NCBI GenBank assembly: GCA_028023455.1
Contig: JAQFVV010006313.1
Coordinates: forward strand, 3,639,147-3,703,146
Length of the DNA stretch: 64,000 bases
Direction of reading: 5' to 3'
Source: Epiperipatus broadwayi
Taxonomy: Eukaryota > Onychophora > Udeonychophora > Euonychophora > Peripatidae
Shown here: positions 52,276 through 64,000 of the stretch, piece by piece
Layout: each line of letters opens with the position of its first letter
Numbering within the stretch: position 1 is the first letter of the stretch
Position numbers and translations under genes: made by a program
The notes under the pieces: generated by a model
The model's database searches: none
Seen by the model: only the letters and a program-made list of their open reading frames with translations
What the model was told of the DNA's origin: nothing

Positions 52276-55200
52276 ATATATATATATAATTCTGCAATAA
52301 ATTAATAGGTATTCACTTCATGTATATATTGTACTTATGGATTACAAAACATAGTTTTCTGTATGGTGCATATATATATAATATATTGCAATGGTCCAGA
52401 TTTTTCATCAGAAAGGGGGGGACACATCTCATTACAGTCAGACCTAGGGTCTTCTGGTGGGATCCTGTGAAACCTATGATCCTATCTACCTCCAATGGGC
52501 TAGCTCTGAGTTTACACATTAAATTTAGATACAATTTGGGCTAGTTTACCCATACCTCATCCCTCTTTTGGTTTCTGTTATATCAGTATTCAAACTCAGG
52601 AAGAAATCTGCCTTCAGCTCTCTTCTGGGGTGTATTTACACAGATGGCAACTACTGCACATCTATACAGGTTCCATTTGATTTAAAAATCTATCCTAATA
52701 TTTTACTGTATTATTATATAAGAATAGGATATGTGTCTATGTATATATCTGGTTATAAGTTGATGAATGAATGTATATATGATTTTGATAAACTAAAGAC
52801 CAGATTAATTTAAATCAAATTCACATTTGATTTGATCTTTTATTTCTTTTGGGTTTAGAAAATAATAGTGGAAAGAACATATATAGAATGAATTCGATGT
52901 TTTTATTACTTTCATAAATAAAATGTTCATATTATTCACAATTAATTGACTTTTTAAAATCTTTCTTTATCTACAGATTTTTTTATATAGTATTATTTAA
53001 AAGAAAACTAAATTCATATTTATAAAAGTTGTCATGGCCAAAAAAAAAAACTTTAATGCTGGACTTTAAAAATATATTACTATAGTTATTTTGTAATCAT
53101 ATAAAACAATTCTGTAAATAATACATCATTACTTGCTCCAGCTTTCTTTAGGCATGGAAAATCTTGCCACTTGGAATATAAAACTAAAATAAATATTACA
53201 TGACAAAAGAAACTATAGGAAAGGAAAAATTAAGGGGTATTTTTAGAAACACATTTCAAGATTCTATAAGAAATATGCTAAATCTAAAATACTCAATATT
53301 TGCAATAGTTATGTGGCAATTTTTATTTTGTTTAAAAAGTACAATTGGTAATGATGGCGATTAAAGTAATTGACAGCACTTTTGTTTAAGAATATTATAT
53401 ATCATTATTATTTATTTTCACTTTAATATATATATATTGTGTGTGGAAACAGTGTGGTAATGAAATTTATAAGAATACTTAAATAAAACCACAATGCCTG
53501 GTTAGCTAGATAACATACTGATTAACGCCATTCATTACTTTGTTCTACTTTTTAAAAACTGTTGAAAAAGCTTTTAGCTAAAGTTGCTTATTAACAAACT
53601 TTTACTTTTTATTATATATATGAAGTAAATAATCATTATATATATATATAGTTATTACCGATTTTTCAAATTATTTGAAAAAAAAAGTTATATTATTTAT
53701 AAGGTATGATTTTTTTGTTTTGTTCTGTTTTTGAAGTCTGTATCATTATTGACGATGGAAAACTTTAAACACGTAAATAACATGTTGTTTACATGTATAT
53801 TAAATTTAAATCAATACATCAATCAAAATTAATTAGCTAAATTTCTTTTTTAAAATAATAGTAAAAAAAACAATCCGATATGAGAAATGTAAAAATTATA
53901 TGGCAATTAGCTTTATTTAAATAGAAAAAGTAAAATACATATTTATTCAGGAAAAAAAACGACGTGTAATTATTAGATTATTTTTGTTCAGTTTAATTGA
54001 GGGAGTATTTTCGTATCAAACCATATGAACGTACAATTACGGATTTTTATTATTATTATTATTTTTATTAGAAATATAATTTTCATTTCTTTATTATGCT
54101 TGACTGATTAAAATAATTTATTTTAAAAATAATACATCTGTTATTAAATTAATTATTTAATACATATCAGTCAAGAGTCATTTAAAAATTAAATTAATAT
54201 TAAAAAATAAATAGTTAAATAAACCTCATAATATTCATTAGAAAAAAATAGCTTTAAAATAACATATAAAGAAGCTTATTGATATTTCAACTATTGTAAA
54301 TATTAACTAACCTAACATAAATAAATGTATGAGCTTTTAGTTTTATATATTTGTGTGGAGTGGAAATTATGTTCAATATTTAAAATAAATTTATTTATAA
54401 TGTAAGCTGCTAGTCACATACAAGTGTATAATATATATATGTTGATACGAAGATTTTCAGGGTTGCGCACACACACACATATATATATACTGCTCCAAAA
54501 TATAGAATATAGGGTGCAGTAATTGTCCTCATCTTGTGTAAGAGGACACGATGAAGTAAATGCAAATAAATTTGATTTTTGACCTGCTATCTCTTTCTAT
54601 ACGAACCCTTAATTATATATAAATGACCTAAGAGTGGAATCCAATCAAGTGATTTTTATTTCCAGGAAGCTAAATTTTTTGTTCTTAGCTAATCCATAGC
54701 CAACATTGGCTGGTAAATTGGGATTCTGTTAGCTTTAGCTGGAGGATAAACAAAAATGAAAAAACACTTAAATCTCATTACCACTCATTGGAAAGTCTGG
54801 TTAATATTACCAACTGCTTAATTGTTTTATATAAATTCTTTATTTTCCATCAAGAATATTTAACAATGTGAATGAAATGATCCCTCACACGTTTTAACAT
54901 AAAAAAATACTATTACTCAAAACCAACAAATATTAAATTCACATTAATAAACTTTATTAAACAAAATATTATATAAGAGATATTTAAATACTATTTTTTA
55001 CTTAGTACAATTACTTTATGTCATGTAGAGAATAATCCATAAGTTTTATAATATGAATTTGTGACAGATAATTAGTAATAGTAAAATTGTTATTCATGAA
55101 GATTGGTAATTGTTTACAATTTACTTAATTAATTGCAAATGATTAAAAGATTTCCAAACAAAGTAATAAATTTTTAAATTTAAATAATCGTATATTTTTA

Positions 55201-57104
55201 TGCTGTTTGCTAAGCATTAGCATAGCTTTTATAGATGTCATATATTTATACTTTTATTTTTATCAAATTTCCTAATGTCAATCATCCAATAAAAAATAAA
55301 ATTAAAAGCAAATAAGGTAAAGTAAAAATTCTTAAATGACACAAACATACTTTAATACAATTTATAGGATAAATTAAATGGGTTTCAAATGAAAATAAGC
55401 AGCAAAAAAGACCATATTTATTACATTGAACTCCTAATGTATAAATAATAATGTGCAAAACACATGACAGAGATTATTTAATCTTTTATTTTCATGCATG
55501 GTATCACTTCAAGTGAAGTGTTTGTAGTGAAAAAAAGTATAAAAATATGCAAATAAAATTATAACACATTGATCAGTCTCTGAATAACCAAAACAACAAA
55601 TTCCTCTGTTAGCCTACCCAATTAGAAGTGATGGTATATGTAGAAAGGCAAAAAGTGCATAAAATAAAACTTCTGGAAGAAAATATGGAAAATCTCTAAA
55701 TTTTTATCCATAAATAATCATGACCTCAGTAATCTGAATGACAGACTTGAGGAATACACATTTTGTGATAGTTATACTACCCAAAATAATGATATCACAC
55801 TCTTAAGTAATCAAGTTCATTACTATGCTGTCTGAAAAAAAATCATCAATATTTGGCATTATATATCAATGACTACTAATGCAGGAACCACAAGATGAAT
55901 CTCACAATAATTATCAGTGTCACACCAATCATAATGTATCCATTCATCAGTATCAAAATATTTAAATGAGGATGTGGTGAAACTCTATAGAGCATATTAG
56001 GGCTTGAAGGAATTGTTCTTCCTGAACAACTTTAATAATAAAAAAATTAGCCATGGAATGCAACTGCTTTTGTAAGTCATATTTACTGGATGTAATTACT
56101 CTATAAAACATGGAATTATCAAGGTTTTTGTATTGTCTTAATCAACAAAATCCATGTGCAACTTTGATCTCCTATAAAATAGCTACTGTCAATATTTTAA
56201 AAGATGTATCCAAAAGCAAGACTTTGAGTACTACTTTCTTTTCAGAAGTTCAAATAGTATTATAGTCAGGTCCAAATATGATATAGCATATTAAATAAAT
56301 ATTGACTTAAATTGACAATTGAGAATTTAATCTTTAGATAGATTCAAACCAATGCATTTATCATAAATCAGAAGTAACATCCCAAAGTAATCCATTGACA
56401 TTATTACTTATGTCAGACCTAAGATGTTTTTCTCAGGTCCAAACATATAAAGATAATATTAATTAAAATCAGTAGAGGTGTAAAATTATTGTAAATCTTT
56501 TAAAATTGTACCTTAGACATTTTATCTATTGTTTATTTTTGTTTCATTAAAAGTTCTATTTAAGTAATGATTGAAAGTGTGTATATGATTTGATTCTTTT
56601 CTTTTTTTTTCATGTGATTTCTATCCTTCTTGAATTATATAAATTGGTCAAAATTGAAAATTTGGTAAAGCCTTTTTTCTTTGTAAGTACCAATGATTAC
56701 CTGCTCAATCTTCTATCTAGACCATTCACTACTTGATCAATCAGAGTAGATAGTGATGAAATAGAAGTTACTTTAATTTTTCTTTTAATTGTTATTAATG
56801 ACTTATAAATATTTCCAAAATAACTTGAAAAGCTTTTACAGTGTTCTGCATAGTAAATTTGCCCACTATTATGCAAATATTCTTCAATCCTATCATGAAT
56901 AGGAAAAAAAAACATGTTCCGAAAGAAAGACATAATAAAAAATTATCATATAAGCACAATCTATTTGTTTCACTATGTTCTCTCTTAATTAGTGAAGATT
57001 GAAAATGTTAGCTTAAATTCTATTCTCAAATTTTCAAAATCTCAATATTCATTTTTTATGCTTCAAAAGTTACTAATTTGATCAGTCATAATTTATTTTT
57101 TTTA
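52276..57104. other. AT-rich intergenic DNA
   Basis: Short ORFs at 52313-52813 and 56697-56933 have no known motif. TA runs occur at 53636-53650 and 54429-54438. No gene was recognised. Confidence 0.5.
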
Positions 57105-57440
57105 AATATAGCTATTTGAGTTGGATAGCTGGGCTTGAAGACATGTACATGTCTGAAAATTTCAGATTTTCCACTCAATAGATAACTTTTAGCTAAGTGC
57201 TTAGCTTTGGGTTGGTATTTTTAGATCTAGTGTCTGAACCTACCCTGATACCTCTCTGAGGAGTGCCAAAGCATGAAACCATGGTCAGGGGTTTTGGGAG
57301 GAGTTCCTGACAGAGATATTTTAAGTGCTGGCTCTGGCTAAGCATTTATCATAAAGCTTGTAGAGGAATTGGAAATCCTCACTGTTTATAACTTACAAGC
57401 TTAAGAGATATGGTCATGTGATCTATGAATTGATCTATGA
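57105..57440 (+). repeat. Hammerhead-bearing dispersed repeat
   Basis: About 335 bp sharing its upstream half with 17720-17900 and its downstream part (GACAGAGATATTTT to AAGCTTGTAG) with the right arm of the 51.9-52.27 kb foldback element. It contains a complete hammerhead core. There is no ORF, poly-A tail or tRNA-like promoter. The family could be retrozyme-like or depend on Penelope-like elements, which are known to carry hammerheads. Edges are set by similarity and are approximate. Confidence 0.65.
57239..57301 (+). ncRNA. Type I hammerhead ribozyme, nearly intact
   Basis: The core CTGAGGA (57256-57262) fits the CUGANGA consensus. Stem II is GTGC/GCAT with loop CAAA (57263-57274), then GAAA (57275-57278). 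Stem III is the short palindrome ACCATGGT (57278-57285). The GTC triplet predicts cleavage after 57286. Stem I pairs ACCTCT (57250-57255) with AGGGGT (57287-57292), and after an internal loop CCC (57243-57245) pairs with GGG (57296-57298) plus an outer CC/GG. Every invariant residue is present. The closing pair of stem II is a weak G-T. The tiny self-complementary stem III is typical of metazoan type I hammerheads, which tend to cut as dimers. Confidence 0.75.
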
Positions 57441-58556
57441 CTTTTATTTTGACTATTTATTTATATAGTATGCTTTAATGTTTATATATTATAAGTCTTT
57501 AAAACTGGATATCTTTTTCAATTATGAATTGTTTCTTTTTTTATGAAATGTTATTTGCTTCATTTGATTTTATACCTATATCCTTCATATTACTAATATT
57601 TATTATTATGAGCCATACATTCTTTAAGTAATTCTTCTTTCTTCATCATATATTTCTTAATCTATGAATTGTTACCTTGCTTTATTATTTTTTTTGTTTG
57701 CTTGCATTGAATTACTATAGAGTTTAACAATTAAAAAGACATACTATTAGATATTATTTCACCCTACATTATGGATATCTACCATGCATTATGTTTAATA
57801 CTTTTATTTAGTAATAGCAAATTTTAATATTCCAGATAAGTATCTAGTCTTTGATTTTTTTATAGACATTATTTAATGACTACCATATTTATATATTTAT
57901 TTCCAATTTAAAATTTGTGCATGTCTCAAATTATCTTGTTACTTTTAATTTCTATCAAGCATTAATTATTACTTGATACAAAATAAATAATTATTTGTTA
58001 TATTTACCTCCATATCATTTTATTTAATTGTTAGATTTATTTTCCATATTTTGCCCTATCCTATATTTGCATTTTTCCATTCATTTATTATTTAAATATA
58101 GTAACTAAAATTAAATCTATTCAACATATTAATTAAACTTATAGCATCATTCTGCTTATTATTAAAAGTAGGTATGTTCTAATATAATAAACTTCTAAAA
58201 CTTTTATAATCAATTTGAGTGCTTTTCAGTGTGGTTTAATGCAGGTGACATCAGAAGATTTTGGAGCTTAAGGTTCTTAAATCATACTCAGTTTTACCAT
58301 TTTTATCACACAAACTTTTGGGATTTTTTCATTGATATAAGTGCATCTCACAGAATTCTCAAATTTAATGTGAATCTTAAAGTATAAACTCTTCTTCCAT
58401 GAATCAATAAATTACCAGCACTTACTTTAAATCCTTAAGCCTCATTGTATTTGTGCTCATAACTGTGTTTAAAATGCACATTTAAAAAACATTTACAGTT
58501 CTAAAGAATTGTTTGCATATTGACATTCATTAGCAGAAAGAGAATAATTTGATATA
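57441..58556. other. AT-rich intergenic DNA, nothing recognised
   Basis: No gene, repeat boundary or RNA motif was seen. Confidence 0.5.
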
Positions 58557-58735
58557 CACCTGGGTCTCTTTTTGTGTGGATATTTTTAATGTGATTTTGA
58601 AGTTATGCAATTCATGTTTTTTTATTAATATCTTTTTATTGGGTCTTCTGTTATTCAATAAAGAAGTTCTTATTTCACTTAAAAATCAGGATTTCCCCAT
58701 TTTATATACACACACTAAATTTTACATACTTTAAA

Positions 58736-59415
58736 TGCCTGTTGGAAAAAGGTTTGGCAATAAATTTAGATACCATAGAAGATTTAGAAAAAGATAATAA
58801 AACAGAAGTTGAACCTGTTCATTTCACAGCAAAAATGATTCAAAAAAGTCTTCAACTTTCTAATCAATTGGAAAGTCATTTTTTTTAATGACACAAATTA
58901 TGAATGAGCTCTTAAATTTCAATGAGAGCTAAATAGTTGTATGTTGGTGTTATATATGTGTATGTTTATATTTTCTTTTATACACATATATACATGGAGA
59001 ACCTTTTAGACAGAAAAGAGTTACAAGTAAAAATATTTAAGAACTTTTACTTTCTATTTAAAAAGAATGTATCTTTAAAAGTTTTTAAATATTTTTACTT
59101 CTAACTTTTTTCTGTCTAAAAGTTTCTCCATGTATATATTTGTATAAACGAAAATTTAACTGTTAGTCATTATTAACACAGTCGTGGAAGCATGTTACAT
59201 ATATATAGTTGTACTTGTGGAAGTGTATTCTCTAACAGCTAGACATAGCAGTCTGGATATCACAAAGGTTCATAAACAATTAGTAAAATCATCATCTCAA
59301 AGTTTAATTACCAATTACATTGTCAACAAAAAACCATTATCACAGCATGAGACTGAAGTTGGGGCTAATTGTATTTCCTCTAGTGACAAATCCGATTTTT
59401 TACCACTTCACAAAC
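58736..59415 (+). pseudogene. C-terminal transposase remnant (Tigger/pogo type)
   Basis: The open stretch at 58736-58888 reads as an acidic segment (INLDTIEDLEKDN) followed by a helical FTAKMIQKSLQLSNQLESHF. After a one-base shift come NDTNYE and ALKFQ, with TGA codons where Arg is likely. After the nested insertion the frame continues KQLVKSSSQSLITNYIVNKK. In jerky/Tigger-type transposases the C-terminus has this order: an acidic patch, a helix, then an Arg/Tyr-rich end with a short hydrophobic motif. The DDE catalytic region is missing. Assignment rests on this pattern plus the TA duplication; no clean catalytic motif is available. Confidence 0.5.
58944..59251. mobile_element. Palindromic insertion nested in transposon copy C
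   Basis: Absent from copies A and B, which join directly at GTTGTATG/TCTGGAT. Arms at about 58985-59047 and 59077-59138 are inverted copies (TTTTAGACAGAAAAGAGTTA and its inverse) around a loop of about 30 bases. About 110 bp of unpaired sequence follows the right arm. The target duplication is not clear. Confidence 0.65.
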
Positions 59416-59754
59416 AAACCGCATATTGTCAAATAGCGGTAATGATTAAAATATGTATGAAAAAATGTAAAATAAATTACACATAAAAACATATTGTTTT
59501 GAATAAAATTAAATAGTTAATAAAAAAAGTAAAAAAAGTTTGTATTGTATCATTTTTTTTCAAATTTTTGGAATTTGTTATTAGTCATACTTTATTTCCT
59601 TATTGTTTTTATGTGAATTTTAAAGTAATTTTACCTTGTTGCTTTGGATTTGTGCAATTTTTGAAAGTTTCAATTTAAGTTACTTCTAATTTTGTGCATT
59701 TTTTTAATGTGGGTTTTCTGTGGAACCTATCTACTGCATAAAGAGATCCAGGTT

Positions 59755-61189
59755 TACTTATATTTTTATGCAATGCTTTACTTACTGATTGTTAGTATTA
59801 TTTTAAATGGCAGTTAAAATAAGTATACCTAGTTTATATTTTTTTCTTTCTATCCACCAATATTAGAAAGCTAATAATTTTAGATGTGCTTGAAAAAAAT
59901 CATTGTAATTCAAATAATATTATAAATTAATACCATAATAAAATTTAAAATTCCTAAAGAAAAAGAATGAAAATCAATGTCCATAATTTTATTAGATGTT
60001 AACAATTGAAAGTCAACTATTTATTTTATTATTACTGTTTGCCACCAATTTAACAATTTAAGTTTGTTAATTATTGCATAATTAGTAAAGTTAAATAGTT
60101 TTTGAAGTTTTTGGAAAGTGAGAAAATAAATGTTATCAGAATTAATTTTGAAATCTATTATTAAATTTATGGATATAGGGAAATTAAATATTTTGCAAGC
60201 ATCCAAGTACTTGATGACAAATAGATCAGTCATTCTTAGTTATATTTAATAAATGTTTATTATATGCTGAGTTATATTTTGGCTACTATTTTAATAAAAA
60301 GTGCAGATATAACTTAGTAAATTTTGTATTATAGTTATATTTGAAATATAGGTGTTTGTTTTATTATTTAAAGAGATGCACATTTCTCCCTAGATAGTAA
60401 TTAAAATATAATGACATAATTCTTCCCTAGTATATCATTATGCTTACTTATTATTATGTAGTAGTACAAGTTTATTTTACAATAAATCTTCTTCAGTATA
60501 TTGGACTTGAATTTAATTATTTATTCCTTAAATACTATGTGAGATAATGTATATTTTCAAAGCTCCTTTGATAGTTGATATAAGATATAGTCAAGTTATT
60601 TGATATTTAGAAACTATTATGCATTATGCTTTTGTTTTTTATATTAAGAAACTTGAGAAATCTAATATCTTGCTGAATTGAAATATTAACCTGAAAATTG
60701 GCTGACCATAACAATTTGAAAAATTAAACTTAAACGCGAGTAATGACACACACCATATATATATATATATTGTCTTTCATATTAAAATATATTAAAAAAT
60801 GTAAACATTAGGATGGTTTTGAATTATAGAAGTATAAAGGAAATGTATTATGGTTTATTGTTTCATGATGAATGCAATTAATTTAATAATCGATTTTTGT
60901 TTAGTAATAAATATTATTAGCTAATTGGATGATATGCCAATACTTTGTTTCTTGATGAACATTATTAGTATAATGGTTAATATACGTATTCTTTATAAAT
61001 GTATTAAATGTAACTTGAACTCAGTTCCATCTCATTGATTATATATTTGTACAAAATATAAATTATTTCAAAATCGAATGAATGATATTTGGTAATTCTT
61101 TTTTTTTTCATAATAATATTGATTAGAACTATATATATATATATATCAATAGAAGCAGCGTAAATATATCACATTTACAAAATGTCTTT

Positions 61190-61232
<43 letters not shown>

Positions 61233-64000
61233 CTAAACCACTCTATTTTTTCAGTTACAGGGAAGACTACCGATATCAACATCAATATTTAGCAATTTTG
61301 TTTCTATTTAAATACCACTAATGCAAGTTCTGTGATGTTAATTTTTTTAAATTTTAGTAGTTATATTCTAATAAAGACATTTTTTATAAATGAATTTGTA
61401 AATAATGTTTATTTTATAAAGCGCAGCTCTCAATTTAATTTCAATAAATGAATTTGCTATATTTGTGAAAATAAATTGTAGTGAAAAAAGTGCTGGGATG
61501 AAACGATTGTTTTAAAACTTTTGATTTTTTTGTAGCAACTGATGAATTAATGTAGATCCTATTTATCACATGGCATCATTTTAAATTTATTTGTATGCTA
61601 ACATGGCTACTTCAGTTTAAATATTTAAATTATTCTTTTTATTTCTTAATGAAGAATATGGCACATTAACATAGATTACTTACTTTAGATGTTTTATCTG
61701 TGGTTTATAGCCAAATGTGAGTTGAAAAGATAAAATCCTGATTTTTATGTTATATAACATTAAAATTAATAATCACTGTAACATGATCAGATAATGCATC
61801 ACTTTGGGGAAATTTCAACTAAAATATTTATCGGACTCTTATTAAAAAATAAATTCATTAATATTTTTTACAATGTATTAAAATTAAATAAACAAACGAT
61901 TTGTGCTGTTTTGTTTGTGGAGTAGAAAGTAAAAACTATGGGATGTGTTATAGTCAAATTGATATTCTAATAAGAAATATGTGCACTTTCTAAACTTTAA
62001 TTACAATATGCCTTTCTCAACAATATTACCATTGTAATTACCAAGTATTTGTGTAATTATGTTGTTGTACTAATAGATTATATGCCACTATGATGGGTTT
62101 AGTGTTGTGCATAAAATCAACAAGTTTCGTAATTGGATGGCATACTGGTACACAATATATATATATATATATCACTGAACAGTTTCTAGCCATTCCTTAC
62201 TATTGATATCTAAATTGGTTTGGTTTTCCCTGGGAGGAACATGCAAGTTATAATATCAGCAATATTTATTATTTGCAACAGATATAGTTAGTAATATATA
62301 AATATAAGGCAAATTGTAAAGTTACCTAAATTATCTTCAGAAAGAGTAAGATTAATCCTGCCACATATACAACTTTTTATTACTGACAGACAATCTATGT
62401 ACATCCGAATTTTAAAAGCACTCATGACTAACTGTTTTCTTTTTTTGTTCTGTGTACTTTTTCAGTATGTGATGAGTAAAATAAAACAATAGATTTTTTC
62501 TGTTTGTTAGTTGACTGCTCTCTAAGTATCTTGCAATTAAAATTATTTCATGAGTTATTATTATATTTGATTCTTAAAAAAAATCTCAAAACTACTTTTT
62601 TGTATTTTGCTACATCTGAGAAACATTCATTAAAACAATGAAAGAGTATAGCAATAAGCAGTTAAATATATATTTAAAAAATCAAATATATATTTAAAAA
62701 ATCATATAACTTTTTAAATATATCATTTTTTTGCCTTGTGAGAATATTAAATGTTTATTTGGTCATTGAAAATAGAAAGACATTTAAATTAGAAATGTCT
62801 TCATTGTTCTAATCAATAAAATCTCTCCAAAAATTTAACTAAAAGTATTATTTTAATTTGAAATAATTTTCTAATTATTTTCATGATGTCTATTTAATGT
62901 AGCCAAGATAGTTACAATTTAAGTTTCCACTTTGCTACATATTTATAAGTTAACTGAATATATATTTTTTCCAGTGATGATATTTTATAACAATAGTGCA
63001 CACTTGCAACCCCAATATCCAGACTGAAATTTTATGTGACCCATTATATATTGTTACTATCCTATTATAAGCATATAGGGATATTAATAATAAAAAGCAT
63101 TTTACCACATACAAATATATATTCTTATAATATATTTTAGTACATACGATTTTTTATAAGATCTTTGAAAAAAAATGCATACTAATAAAAATGGATAATA
63201 CTTGGTTCTTAGTTGAGCTGTTGATTTGTAGCAATTACAACTTTTGTAGTCAGTTTAGAAAATGTGTACATACAATTATATAGTATCAGATGTATACATT
63301 AGGAGGATACTAGCACAAAAAATAATTACAATGAACAAGAAAAATGAGATTAAATAAGGCACGTGCTATTATGATGTGCTGTTTATAGAGTGTTAATTGG
63401 AATATAAAGAAGGAAGTGTTTAAACACAAAAGTGGTCAGACACAAAATAATGAGTTGAACAGTTTTCATGTATTTTTAATAGTGTTTAGGTTTTTGTTTT
63501 TTCAATTAAAAAGGTCATATCCAATAATGAGAACTTGCTTAAAATTTTTACTATGCCCAGCAATTCAGATTTATTGTATAATTTTAATCTTTCAATTTTT
63601 TTCTACACCATTTTCTGAACCATAAACATCAAAACAGCCTGATAGCATTAATAGAAATAATTTGTAATTGTATTTTTCTGAAATGTCTTCAATTTTTTAT
63701 AAAATATAAACCTTAATTACCTTTCAGAACTAAAAAAAAAAGTAATGTTTATTCAATATGGTTTCACCACAAACAGCAATTAAAACAAATCAACTATTTA
63801 GCTTTCATTAACCTATAAAAATAGCAAAATTAAAAATTTAATGAGATTCTCTATTATTCATCATTTTTATAGTTCAAATATACTTAGCAATAAATATCAT
63901 TAATTTAATTCTGCATACATTGACTTCACAACGATGAGTTATTTTAAATATATTGTCAGAAAATAAAACACACGAGTACAACATTATGCATTTTATTCTT
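59755..64000. other. AT-rich intergenic DNA
   Basis: Contains a TA/TG compound repeat at 61188-61232 and a 20-base tandem duplication at about 62665-62704. Short ORFs (60021-60233, 63416-63625) lack motifs. No gene was recognised. Confidence 0.5.

Larger units (their letters stand above)
58557..59754 (+). mobile_element. Tigger/pogo-like DNA transposon, copy C with transposase remnant
   Basis: Same ends as copies A and B (CACCTGGGTCTC, and GAGATCCAGGTT at the right), TA on both sides, 1198 bp. It lacks the subterminal palindrome of A and B, keeps more of the old coding region, and carries a nested palindromic insertion at about 58944-59251. It is more diverged than A from B. Confidence 0.78.

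Noticed and set aside
56697-56933. 78-residue minus-strand ORF as a gene
   Set aside because: No recognisable motif, composition like surrounding AT-rich DNA, and no neighbouring exons seen.

Overview
The window looks like an AT-rich, gene-poor stretch of an invertebrate animal genome. There are no bacterial-style operons. No host protein-coding gene, tRNA or rRNA could be recognised. Long AT, AC and GATA microsatellites, several retroelement classes and many palindromic non-autonomous transposons dominate. The repeat content fits a lophotrochozoan or cnidarian, but the sequence alone does not identify the species.

Layout. 1-9383 is an LTR retrotransposon (Gypsy type) on the minus strand. 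Its 3' LTR is at 1-1219 (cut by the window edge) and its 5' LTR at about 7870-9383. The gag reading frame (4019-1857) holds one in-frame stop. Gag runs directly into the last part of integrase (1844-1407), so protease, reverse transcriptase, RNase H and most of integrase are gone. A 3.8-kb non-coding leader separates the 5' LTR from gag, and the 5' LTR carries a nested near-perfect palindromic MITE. About 12.2-12.6 kb has a weak trace of an ISXO2/Merlin-like transposase. Three copies of one TA-flanked DNA transposon lie at 13577-14446, 32492-33347 and 58557-59754. The third keeps degraded coding sequence resembling the C-terminus of a Tigger/pogo transposase. 17.1-18.0 kb holds small palindromic elements and a decayed hammerhead-ribozyme repeat. 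18.34-23.01 kb holds two Penelope-like elements placed head to head, with RT, linker and GIY-YIG remnants. 28.5-29.35 kb holds a third, different Penelope-like RT fragment. 38.4-43.6 kb is an old, inverted, divergent relative of the first LTR element, of which only LTR edge and leader survive; 43.6-46.5 kb may be another. 47.44-48.01 kb looks like low-quality assembly. 51.1-52.3 kb holds foldback repeats, and 57.1-57.4 kb carries a nearly intact type I hammerhead ribozyme. The rest is AT-rich sequence in which nothing was recognised.

The most interesting signal is the hammerhead family. The copy at 57.24-57.30 kb folds into a complete three-stem hammerhead. A diverged copy at 17.88-17.94 kb keeps stem I by pairing with different bases. 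The palindrome at 51.9-52.27 kb contains three more decayed modules and shares flanking sequence with the 57-kb copy. Together these suggest a dispersed, non-autonomous, retrozyme-like or Penelope-dependent element.
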